Positions 54,281-61,493 of a stretch of DNA of 64,000 nt are shown in pieces. How positions within the stretch are numbered: the first letter of the stretch is position 1; every line of letters starts with the position of its first letter. Under the pieces are notes generated by a model, which worked only from the letters and a program-made list of their open reading frames with translations, made no database searches and was not told the DNA's origin. Source of the DNA: Bacteroidota bacterium (lineage in GTDB: Bacteria; Bacteroidota; Bacteroidia; Chitinophagales; Chitinophagaceae); assembly GCA_026391455.1 (NCBI GenBank), contig JAPLEH010000021.1, positions 1 to 64,000 on the forward strand, written 5' to 3'. The position numbers and the translations under genes are program-made.

Positions 54281-55017
54281 GTTCCGATCATTTGTAAATA
54301 ATGATGCCTTCGCTGTGCTGGCATGGCAAGAATATCTTTCTCCGACCAACTGAATGTTCTGGCCAGCAGGTAAATATCACGCAACATGCGCTTTGCCCAG
54401 TTATTGATTTCTGTCCAGAGATAATTCACAATATCAAACCGTGTTTCCCATTGGTGCTTACAGGAAGGACAGCTCACCTGCATACGGATATCAGCCTGCG
54501 GATCTTCTTCACTCATTCTTTTCTCTATCACTTCCCGTATATACGCCGGTATTTCCGCAGGTGTAATGGCAAGTTCCTGATTCCTTACTTCCAGTATACA
54601 TCCGTTAAAAATGGTTTGCTGTTCTCTGTACCGCGGGTCTGCCATAGCATTGGCCATATCCACTGTATGCGGCAACCTGAATTTAATATCAAACCCATCT
54701 GTAGTTATGCTGAATGTACGGATTCCCGGCTCCAATGGCCAGGCTTGCAAACGGAGGTCTTCTGTTCGGTTCTCCCATTCTGCTGTTTGTCCGCATACCG
54801 GGCAGGTAGACATATTCTTTAGTTGTCGCCCAAACATCCACTCACGCAGTTGCAACAATCGCGCATCCCTCTCACCGATACTCATCTGGCTTACCAGGGA
54901 GAGATCAGGTGTTTGGCAGGCAGCAGCAAGCAGGCGAACGGTTTTTTCCAATGAAGATTGGTACAAACCGTCTTCCCAAATGCGAAGCATTAGCTCAGGA
55001 TGTGGAAGCTGCATCAA
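54277..55017 (-). CDS. phage T4-like baseplate protein with two zinc-ribbon cysteine pairs
   Basis: The 246-aa protein (MMQLPHPELMLRIWEDGLYQ) matches the T4-type baseplate protein family seen downstream of tube genes in eCIS loci. Two CPxC pairs are visible, TCPVCGQTAEW and SCPSCKHQW, and could bind one zinc. The central region contains FRLPHTVDMANAMADPRYRE. The end (INNWAKRMLRDIYLLARTFS, then DILAMPAQRRHHYLQMI) is helical and is the conserved core. The gene follows the tube gene directly and overlaps the next gene by four bases. Confidence 0.72.
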   Translation of the reverse strand: MMQLPHPELMLRIWEDGLYQSSLEKTVRLLAAACQTPDLSLVSQMSIGERDARLLQLREWMFGRQLKNMSTCPVCGQTAEWENRTEDLRLQAWPLEPGIRTFSITTDGFDIKFRLPHTVDMANAMADPRYREQQTIFNGCILEVRNQELAITPAEIPAYIREVIEKRMSEEDPQADIRMQVSCPSCKHQWETRFDIVNYLWTEINNWAKRMLRDIYLLARTFSWSEKDILAMPAQRRHHYLQMIGT

Positions 55018-55545
55018 TTAAGACTGGGGTTCGGTAAAACTGGGTTCAGATGGCTCTGTTACTTCATAGTCACGCTCCCATCCTTCATTTTCCAGTTTAA
55101 TGTTTTGAATGGCTACTGCATTCGCATTGGCATCGAGGTCCGGCAATGCCTGGTACTCCGATACCCAGCAGCGGTATACTTTATAAGCCACAGCCAGTTG
55201 GCCTGCTTCATTGTATAATTCAATGATGATGTCTTTCCGGAAATCTTTGAGTGAAACTTCTGCACCGAGGCCGGAGCCGAAATTCCAAACTTTGTTAGCC
55301 CATTTTTCAAACTCTGTATCGTGGGTTACGCCGCGCTCAATGGTGATCGCTTCATATTTGGTACGTCCGGGAGATTTCCGGCCCGTACTGGGATCACCTC
55401 CTTCGCGGTGCTCCACTACTTCGGTTGACTTTTTCAATCCGCTTACTTTACTCACACCGGCCACATAACGGCCATCCCATTTTACGCGGAATTTAAAATT
55501 TTTATACGGATCAAAACGGTCTGCGTTGACGGTGAATTGTGCCAT
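55018..55545 (-). CDS. tail tube protein (gp19-like; Pvc1/Pvc5)
   Basis: The 175-aa protein shows the eCIS tube pattern: FRVKWDGRYVAGVSKVSGLK, STEVVEHREGGDPSTGRKSP, YEAITIERGVTHDTEFEKWA and a C-terminal YRCWVSEYQALPDLDANANA with IQNIKLENEGWERD. It forms the inner hexameric rings of the needle. Only one tube gene is found, while Afp and PVC have two. It lies 12 bases after the sheath gene and adjoins the next gene without a gap. Confidence 0.92.
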   Translation of the reverse strand: MAQFTVNADRFDPYKNFKFRVKWDGRYVAGVSKVSGLKKSTEVVEHREGGDPSTGRKSPGRTKYEAITIERGVTHDTEFEKWANKVWNFGSGLGAEVSLKDFRKDIIIELYNEAGQLAVAYKVYRCWVSEYQALPDLDANANAVAIQNIKLENEGWERDYEVTEPSEPSFTEPQS

Positions 55546-55557
55546 AGTATGTTGTTT

Positions 55558-57132
55558 TTAAGATTCGATCTGTCCGGCTAATTGCTGGATTTTTATCATT
55601 ACAAATTCTGCGGGTTTGAGCGGAGCAAAGCCCACCAGTATATTTACAATACCTGAGTTGATATCGTTTTGTGTGGTGGTTTCTTTATCGCATTTTACCA
55701 GATAGGCTTCTTTGGGTGTTTTGCCCTGAAAAGCGCCCTGGCGAAACAGGTTGTGCATAAAGGCACCTACATTCAATCGTATCTGTGCCCATAATGGTTC
55801 ATCATTCGGTTCAAATACCACCCATTGTGTACCGCGGTACAAACTTTCTTCGATAAACATAGCTGTTCTGCGTACCGCGATATACTTATACTCATCAGCT
55901 TGCTGATCAGCACCGCGCATGGTGCGGGTACCCCATACCACACGACCAGTTACTGGAAAGGAACGAAGACAATTAATGGCCAGCGGATTCAGCAAACCAT
56001 TTTCATTGTCAGACATCACTACCTGTAAGCCCTGAATACCATTGAGAGAGGCATCTGTACCAGCGGGTGATTTCCAAACGCCCCTCGATGAATCGGTTCT
56101 GGCCATAATACCAGCTATAATACCACAGGGGGCCATAACTTCTATTTGATTATCGCGTTCCGGATCGGCCTGTTTTACCTGTGGAAAAAACAGCGCTGCA
56201 TTCCGTGCATTGGTGCCGGACAATCCCAGATCATCAAGACCATCCATGGCATTGGATACTGCCACAGCGGGGACCGTGGTATCACCCCAGGCTTTCGGCG
56301 AGTCCACAATCAGCATGGCTCTGTTGTTTACACATAAGGTAAGCGCATCGCTGTACACCGTTTTATCAGTATCGGTATCTCGTGTCGGTGGAGGTATACA
56401 AAGAAGATTGAAATCTTCATTATCGAAAGCCCAAAGACCCGTTTTCTTCAGGGCATCGCCTTTATATTCTGTTGCCGTTACATCATCTCCATCATCGCCA
56501 TCCGTACTTACCGCAATGGGTACATCCGTGAGCTTGGGAGGACTACCGGTAAGCGACTCCGTGGACACAGGCCGACCAGCGGGAACAACGCCTTTTACCC
56601 GCAGCAATAGCGAACTTTGTAGCAATACCCGGGTAATGAATCGCGGACTGTTTGCATCCACCGATACATTCAGGTGTTTTTCGATTGTGCCACCCGCCAC
56701 ATCATTGATGATGAGGTTAAACAGCTTGGTATCTGCCGTATCTTTTGTAGTATGATTCACAGAAGCTGTAATAGAATTGGCCCAGGCCCCCGGGCTGGAT
56801 GCTTCGAGCGTGAGTGTGCCAGCGGGACTACCCTCCGTAGCCAGATCCAGTTCTGCATTGGTGGCATTTTTAGCCACACGAACAATAAGGGCCCGGCTGC
56901 CTCCATTCATATAAAAATCCCGGACGGCATAGCTCATCATACTTTTATCCCAACTGCCGCCAAACAGGCGCTGGTAATCGGCATAACTGGTAATAGTAGT
57001 GGCCTTATCGGTATCTCCGCGGCGGGCCCGCCCGATAAACGAAGTAATTGAAGTAGCCACGCCGGTGATCGTTCTTACACCGCTTGACAATTCTTCAATA
57101 TACACACCCGGATAGGTTGGTAATACTGGCAT
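55558..57132 (-). CDS. tail sheath protein (Pvc2/Afp2-4 type)
   Basis: The 524-aa protein opens PTYPGVYIEELSSGVRTITG, the sheath signature, with ITSFIGRARRGDTDKATTIT and FYMNGGSRALIVRVAKN following. The C-terminal core has GRVVWGTRTMRGADQQADEY, KYIAVRRTAMFIEESLYRGT, WVVFEPNDEPLWAQIRLNVG and a closing GFAPLKPAEFVMIKI that forms the handshake domain. Contraction of this polymer drives the tube out. Residues 90-330 contain a variable outer domain. One sheath gene is present against three in Afp. It is the first structural gene of the operon, 164 bases after the NusG-like gene. Confidence 0.95.
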   Translation of the reverse strand: MPVLPTYPGVYIEELSSGVRTITGVATSITSFIGRARRGDTDKATTITSYADYQRLFGGSWDKSMMSYAVRDFYMNGGSRALIVRVAKNATNAELDLATEGSPAGTLTLEASSPGAWANSITASVNHTTKDTADTKLFNLIINDVAGGTIEKHLNVSVDANSPRFITRVLLQSSLLLRVKGVVPAGRPVSTESLTGSPPKLTDVPIAVSTDGDDGDDVTATEYKGDALKKTGLWAFDNEDFNLLCIPPPTRDTDTDKTVYSDALTLCVNNRAMLIVDSPKAWGDTTVPAVAVSNAMDGLDDLGLSGTNARNAALFFPQVKQADPERDNQIEVMAPCGIIAGIMARTDSSRGVWKSPAGTDASLNGIQGLQVVMSDNENGLLNPLAINCLRSFPVTGRVVWGTRTMRGADQQADEYKYIAVRRTAMFIEESLYRGTQWVVFEPNDEPLWAQIRLNVGAFMHNLFRQGAFQGKTPKEAYLVKCDKETTTQNDINSGIVNILVGFAPLKPAEFVMIKIQQLAGQIES

Positions 57133-57253
57133 AGTATTTAATTTAAAAATTGATTAATGAATAAAATTGCTAATGTGCTAATATGCTGGTTTGATAATTA
57201 TTCTATTTAAAATGATAAATGCGTCTCTACCATATCCGAAACTGTATATTATT

Positions 57254-57327
57254 GCAAACTGCCAACTGACAACTGCCAACTGCAAACTGCCAACTGCTAA
57301 CTGCAAACTGCTAACTGCAAACTGCTC
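57254..57327. repeat. heptamer tandem repeats (AACTGCC/AACTGCA) overlapping a gene end
   Basis: Ten units with a 7-base period (CAACTGC, CAACTGA, AAACTGC, TAACTGC) run from 57254 to 57327. The distal part lies inside the 3' end of the antiterminator gene, so its last 10 residues (SSLQLAVCS) are encoded by the repeat. The rest fills part of the gap before the sheath gene. Confidence 0.85.
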
Positions 57328-57815
57328 ACCGCAATATCCACGAGCAGGTTTCGCTGAATGATATCCATGCGTACCAATGCCTTATGTTTGCCATGATGAC
57401 GAACTACTTCACAATTGAATCCGGCAAAGGGTCCTTCACAAACCAACACTTTCTCTCCGGGTTCAAACCGATCGGCGGAAACCGACACCGCTGATTCAGC
57501 ACTGCCGGAAATAAGCTGCAGATTATGCATAACAGCATCTTCTACTCTGGCGATCTCTTTACCACAACGTACATAACAAAGCACCCCGTACATAGATAGG
57601 GTGGTGAAATATTGGTCACTTTCACTCAACTGTACAAATACATACGAGGGGAAAAGTGGCGTATCCATGTACTTGCGCCTGTCAGACCAGGTACGTAGGC
57701 TTTTTACCATGGGCAACAAATAGGATAAGCCGACATGGGCCAACTGTTCAGCCACTTTTTTCTCGTGCCTGGGCCTGGTATAGATGAGGTACCAACCCTC
57801 ATTGAAATTGCTCAT
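57297..57815 (-). CDS. UpxY-type NusG-like transcription antiterminator
   Basis: The 172-aa protein has an NGN domain (WYLIYTRPRHEKKVAEQLAH, FPSYVFVQL, GVLCYVRCGKEIARV) and a C-terminal KOW domain (FEPGEKVLVCEGPFAGFNCE, HHGKHKALVRM). This is the NusG-paralog architecture of UpxY in Bacteroides capsule loci and of LoaP/RfaH elsewhere. These paralogs bind RNA polymerase near the start of one long operon and let it read through terminators. Being the first gene before about 32 kb of co-directional eCIS genes fits this exactly. The C-terminus is formed by heptamer repeats, so it may vary between strains. Length is normal for the family. Confidence 0.88.
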   Translation of the reverse strand: MSNFNEGWYLIYTRPRHEKKVAEQLAHVGLSYLLPMVKSLRTWSDRRKYMDTPLFPSYVFVQLSESDQYFTTLSMYGVLCYVRCGKEIARVEDAVMHNLQLISGSAESAVSVSADRFEPGEKVLVCEGPFAGFNCEVVRHHGKHKALVRMDIIQRNLLVDIAVSSLQLAVCS

Positions 57816-58337
57816 TCAGATAGGTATATTATGTTGTACTGGTAAATGCCAGCAGAATAAATCGGGCACAGAGCTATCGCTCATCCCTGTCACATGCTGT
57901 ACCGGGAAGAAAAAAAAGAGTGATGTAGTATGCTTAAAGGTCAGTTGCTGAAAGAAATCATCTCCACATTGCATGCAAAAAAAGGCATGATATGGATATC
58001 ATTTCATTCAAAAATTAATGTGCTGCTGATCAAACTTAACGCGGGAAGTTTTCTGGATTGGATTTATCGATTGAAATAGTAAGTTACGAAAAAATGATAG
58101 CGCACCTATTTATTTTATTCAATTAACAAAAAAATGTTTTTCGTGAACCATCTCCGGAGATGGCAGCAACGGCATACCCGAAACAACCACCTAGCGGAAA
58201 GGGACATACTGATTTCAATGCTGTAAGTTGGGATTTTTTTTCATATGCTGGCATCCCCAAAAAGTGGTATTTTTTTACATCAGCGCCCGGAGCCAGTATT
58301 TGTTCAGCCGGAGCGACAAGTGATATTAGTAAATTTC
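57816..58337. other. 522-base intergenic leader region upstream of the antiterminator gene
   Basis: Two short frames overlap here on opposite strands (58123-58374 and 58160-58387), but neither has recognisable homology and their overlap makes coding unlikely. The stretch from 57816 to about 58030 would be the transcribed leader of the eCIS operon. No strong terminator stem was seen in it. Confidence 0.4.
58031..58038 (-). promoter_or_regulatory. putative -7 promoter element of the eCIS operon
   Basis: The minus strand reads TAAGTTTG, a TAnnTTTG match, 216 bases before the antiterminator ATG at 57815. The leader would be long, as expected for a NusG-paralog-controlled operon. A -33 TTTG is not found at the right distance, so the call is tentative. 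Confidence 0.4.
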
Positions 58338-58646
58338 CTGCCTCCAGGCAGTCCATTCTAACAATTGTATTCAATTATATATATTAGTGTTATTCGTGGC
58401 TAACTTTTGCCTGCCGAAAGGCAGGCGAATTCAGGCACACAGATAACACGGTTTTGCTTACTTCGCGGCCACATGGATTAAAACGGATTTGTACTGCTGC
58501 GCAGTAAATGCAGATTGATTGGCTTTTCATTCCTGCCTTTCGGCAGGCAATTCTATCATTTGTACTCAATTGTATTTATTAGTGTTATTCCTGCCGGGAG
58601 GCAGGCGTGATATTCGCAGCTAACTCTGGCCTGCCGAAAGGCAGGC
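58338..58646. repeat. cluster of five REP-like palindromes (CCTGCC-loop-GGCAGG)
   Basis: Hairpins with almost the same stem occur at 58338-58351, 58409-58426, 58532-58547, 58590-58605 and 58629-58646. Stems are 6-7 bp and loops 2-4 bases (GAAA, TTTC, GGGA). The block 58384-58426 is repeated at 58579-58646 with an additional hairpin inserted. The surrounding bases show no gene. Confidence 0.8.
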
Positions 58647-58766
58647 GATCTGTATGATTAGTGTTCATCCGCGTTCATCTCCCGCATGAGGCGGGACAGG
58701 TTGTGGCTTAATTATCGCCGAAGGCAACCCTCCGCTATACAAAACCTTCAGATTCCTATAGTTATT

Positions 58767-59288
58767 CTAATGCCTGTGGTAATACGTATCGAAGGACTTG
58801 TCCACTAGCTTTTGCAAGTAGCCATACTCCTCTTTATTCAACCATAGTTTCACCTTTTTTACTTTATTACCAAAACTGTCTATCTCCTTTACGGTAAACT
58901 CTCTGTAGCGGATGGCTGGCGCTTTTATAGAAGTAAAGAGGAAATAAAAACATCCCAACCCTGATTCTAAATCATCAGGGTATGTAAAATCGTCTTTTTC
59001 CCCAAATTCAGGATCATAAGATGTAACACGGATGACAGCCCCCTTTTTATATACCCACTCCCGTTGAACTATTCCGAAAAAAAAATAATGACGGACAGTT
59101 ACGGTATCCGTCGATATCACAATGTCCCTGACCGGAATAAAACTGAATAAAAGTAAAAGCACTACTAGACAATAACCGGCAGTTAGCTGATTAGTGGCCA
59201 AAAAATAAAAACAAAGCCCTCCGGCCAGAAAGAGGATAAGCCGAAGGCTGAAAAGTCGCTTTTCAATATTTCGCCGGTAGTTATTCAA
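58767..59288 (-). CDS. putative membrane protein, function unknown
   Basis: The 173-aa protein starts with a short basic segment and two hydrophobic helices close together (LFSLRLILFLAGGLCFYFLA and GYCLVVLLLLFSFIPV). The remaining 115 residues form a soluble beta-rich domain with VTVRHYFFFGIVQREWVYKK and a C-terminal LWLNKEEYGYLQKLVDKSFD. The layout resembles small PH-like membrane proteins, but no family is assigned. It stands alone between the hairpin cluster and rnpB. Start and length are reasonable. Confidence 0.6.
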   Translation of the reverse strand: MNNYRRNIEKRLFSLRLILFLAGGLCFYFLATNQLTAGYCLVVLLLLFSFIPVRDIVISTDTVTVRHYFFFGIVQREWVYKKGAVIRVTSYDPEFGEKDDFTYPDDLESGLGCFYFLFTSIKAPAIRYREFTVKEIDSFGNKVKKVKLWLNKEEYGYLQKLVDKSFDTYYHRH

Positions 59289-59388
59289 GTATGGCTATAG
59301 TTAGATGACAATTATCTTTTCGGAAGCTTTTGCTGCCAGACACCAGACAGCAACGAAATAATGAATCCCCTTTATATGTGAAAAATAA

Positions 59389-59776
59389 CTACAAGCCTGT
59401 AAGCCGGATTCTGTTCTCTGCTTGCGCAAAGTAGCTGTCATTTATCTGTTCAACGGGTTGCCCCGAAGACTCAAGCTGCCTACCCTGTACCATGCCTGCC
59501 CTAAGGCAGTCTCGGGCGGGCCGCCCTCAATGGTACTATATGTGGCATTTCAGCATGCAAGGTTTACCCGCTGTTGATGTTACCATCAACGGCCGTGGGC
59601 TCTTACCCCGCGTTTTCACCCTTACCCCGTCAATGAAGCCGGGGCAGTTATTTTCTGTGGCACTTTCTCTCATAGGGCATTGCTGCCGCATGGCCGGCTC
59701 TTCACCGGTACACCGCCCTGTGCTGTCCGGACTTTCCTCCCCCTGAATAAACAGGAAGCGACAACCCGGCTTGTAG
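59389..59776 (-). ncRNA. rnpB: RNase P RNA (class A)
   Basis: Read on the minus strand the 388-base RNA starts and ends with complementary sequence (CTACAAGCCGGG at 59776 and, near 59389, CCGGCTTACAGGCTTGTAG), forming P1. The universally conserved core GGAGGAAAGTCCGGAC lies at 59725-59740. The second conserved part, with ACAGATAAATGACAGC, lies at 59431-59449. RNase P RNA cuts 5' leaders from tRNA precursors together with RnpA. A promoter element lies seven bases upstream. One internal helix carries the stem CTGCC-TTA-GGGCAG, similar to the REP-like palindromes nearby. Confidence 0.95.
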
Positions 59777-59782
59777 TTAATG

Positions 59783-59790
59783 CAAAATTA
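59783..59790 (-). promoter_or_regulatory. putative -7 promoter element of rnpB
   Basis: The minus strand reads TAATTTTG, matching TAnnTTTG, seven bases upstream of the inferred RNA 5' end at 59776. This spacing agrees with the start of the P1 helix. A -33 element is not obvious. Confidence 0.6.
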
Positions 59791-59844
59791 GATAAATAGT
59801 GCAAAAAGGCTGAACTAAAATACCACAAATGAAATAAGCTCAAA

Positions 59845-60157
59845 CAGCCAGCACACGGATTAGACAGATAGAATAATCATGAAATTCCATTAATGCAAAG
59901 TTTTTTGGATCAGAACGGATCATTTCTGCTCCGCAGAAATCATCTGTGTTCATCCTGTTGTCGTAGAGTAAGCATCAACTGTTTCATCTGTGTGCACGCC
60001 TTTAAAACAGCCTGCACACAGATTAGACAGATAGATAGATCATGAGATTCCTTTAATGCATGGTTTTTTGGATCTGAACGGATCATTTCTGCACCGCAGA
60101 AATCATCTGTGTTCATCCTGTTAGCGTAAAATAAGCCATCATCCTTTTCATCTGTGT
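59845..60157. repeat. 150-bp imperfect tandem duplication with internal palindrome
   Basis: The blocks 59845-59994 and 60008-60157 are near copies: both start CAGCC-GCACAC, contain GGATCATTTCTGC-x-CCGCAGAAATCATC and end CATCTGTG. Differences are scattered substitutions and small indels. A third, partial copy of the palindrome (ATTTCTGCAAAGCAGAAAT) follows at about 60176-60194. The region between rnpB and the DUF2027 gene is otherwise empty. Confidence 0.85.
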
Positions 60158-60229
60158 ACCTGTATTTTGTATTATCATTTCTGCAAAGCAGAAATAATCT
60201 GTGTACCTGTATTTTGAATTTTTATTTCT

Positions 60230-61264
60230 TCACATACTGAAAAAAATCTCCGTTGCCCCATAACCAAAAGATGGGTGATATTGGTTGACAAAGGATTTTA
60301 CTTCTTTCTTTAAGCGTAGAATACCATGTATCTCATCCCGCAATACTCCCTCCCCCACTCCATGTATTACAATGAAAGATGGCAGGTGATGATATAGTGC
60401 CAGTTCATAATATTTTTCGAAAGTTTTAAGCTGCAGACCCACGATTTCATAATTACTCATTCGTTTCCAGTCATCCGTCAGTTTTTCTATATGCAGGTCC
60501 ACCACACTGCGCGCTGGCTCCATATGTTGCCGGGCCTTACTGGCTTCGTACATTTTAAAGCCTTTTTTCGCCAACTTATGCAACTGCAAACTGTCCGACT
60601 CCACCTGTTCCTCATAAGTTCGGTCAGGATATTGCGCAAACAACAATTGGGAGAACGTAGCCTGGTTCTTCTGTTTCAGTTCTTCAATTTTGGCAAACAA
60701 CTGCTTTGGCTTCAGTTTTACCATCGCTTCATAATGCGGTTGCTTTGTTTTGTCGGGCGGCTGCAGGGTAAAATCAAATTCAAAAGAGGGGCTGTCATTC
60801 AGGTCTTCGAAGTCAATATCGTGCAGATAAAAATCTTCAAACGGGCGGACAGTGTTTTTCAATTCAAAATCCGGCTTACCAAAATAATGCAGTTTATAAA
60901 CGAAAGTATAAGTGGCTTCGGTATGATTGACCAGGTGCAGTTTCAATTCTTCCACTACCACATCGCCAAACTCATCCATATCCATCACCGGGAGAAAGGT
61001 AAGCCACATACCATCGGCGTCTTTTTTCACCGTAGCGGGTTTCTCCTTCCGTACATCATCAATGAATTTCCGTTCTTTTTTTGCAGGTTGTATTTTCTTT
61101 TCTGTAAAACGCTTGAAATAGGGAAAATCCACCTGGTCTTTGTATACGGGAAAACTCACCCCCTTTACATCCACCAGCAACATCTTATCATTGATGATAT
61201 CCACCACAGTGGCTTCTTCATTTGAATGCAGAATTAATACAATATCTCCGATCTGGTACTTCAC
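60230..61264 (-). CDS. DUF2027 and Smr domain protein
   Basis: The 344-aa protein has an N-terminal DUF2027 part (MKYQIGDIVLILHSNEEATV, VKGVSFPVYKDQVDFPYF), a beta-rich middle (FTEKK to about 215) and a C-terminal Smr domain as in MutS2 (VVDLHIEKL, YHHLPSFIVIHGVGEGVLRD, HPSFGYGATEIFF). Smr domains act as nickases or RNA endonucleases; the DLHI and HGxG motifs are intact here. The start is GTG at 61264: a longer frame has no ATG. The gene has its own -7 element and is typical of Bacteroidota genomes. Confidence 0.88.
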   Translation of the reverse strand: MKYQIGDIVLILHSNEEATVVDIINDKMLLVDVKGVSFPVYKDQVDFPYFKRFTEKKIQPAKKERKFIDDVRKEKPATVKKDADGMWLTFLPVMDMDEFGDVVVEELKLHLVNHTEATYTFVYKLHYFGKPDFELKNTVRPFEDFYLHDIDFEDLNDSPSFEFDFTLQPPDKTKQPHYEAMVKLKPKQLFAKIEELKQKNQATFSQLLFAQYPDRTYEEQVESDSLQLHKLAKKGFKMYEASKARQHMEPARSVVDLHIEKLTDDWKRMSNYEIVGLQLKTFEKYYELALYHHLPSFIVIHGVGEGVLRDEIHGILRLKKEVKSFVNQYHPSFGYGATEIFFSM

Positions 61265-61293
61265 AATGCTGTTTTTAATAGTGATATATCCTG

Positions 61294-61301
61294 CAAAAAT
61301 A
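61294..61301 (-). promoter_or_regulatory. putative -7 promoter element of the DUF2027-Smr gene
   Basis: The minus strand reads TATTTTTG, a TAnnTTTG match, 29 bases before the GTG start. The hairpin at 61307-61333 begins five bases upstream, so terminator and promoter are fused. Confidence 0.5.
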
Positions 61302-61306
61302 CAAAA

Positions 61307-61333
61307 GCGGGGTGTAGTTCGTACACGCCCCGC
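61307..61333 (-). terminator. terminator-like hairpin between permease and DUF2027 genes
   Basis: GCGGGGTGTA (61307-61316) pairs with TACA (61322-61325) and CCCCGC (61328-61333) with a two-base bulge. On the minus strand a T-rich run follows (TTTTGTATTTTT). It lies 160 bases after the permease stop and may end its transcript. Confidence 0.6.
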
Positions 61334-61464
61334 TCTGTGGTATGGAAACGATCATAAAAAAACCAATGCTAAATTGAAATTTCGATCGCCTTAACGTACT
61401 ATCTATAGCACCAACTTATTCGTTATTACGGGTACAGTAACTTCTGGCATATAACGGAATCTTA

Positions 61465-61486
61465 GTACCTTCTCAGGAGAAGGTAC
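61465..61486. repeat. perfect 10-bp inverted repeat after the permease gene
   Basis: GTACCTTCTC (61465-61474), two bases, GAGAAGGTAC (61477-61486). It forms a tight hairpin eight bases beyond the permease stop. No T-run follows, so it may stabilise the 3' end or pause rather than terminate. Confidence 0.55.
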
Positions 61487-61493
61487 CATTACG

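Noticed and set aside
24689-57815. Integrated prophage
   Set aside because: There are no capsid, portal, terminase, integrase or lysis genes, while Pvc15, Pvc16 and DUF4157 cargo are present. A tail-derived eCIS fits better.
24689-57815. Type VI secretion system
   Set aside because: There is no TssJ/L/M membrane complex and no ClpV. The AAA+ protein is of the Pvc15 type, and the hub and spike are separate small proteins.
58123-58387. Two overlapping short frames on opposite strands (83 and 75 aa)
   Set aside because: They overlap almost completely, have no recognisable motif and end among REP-like palindromes. Neither has the composition of its neighbours, so neither was called a gene.
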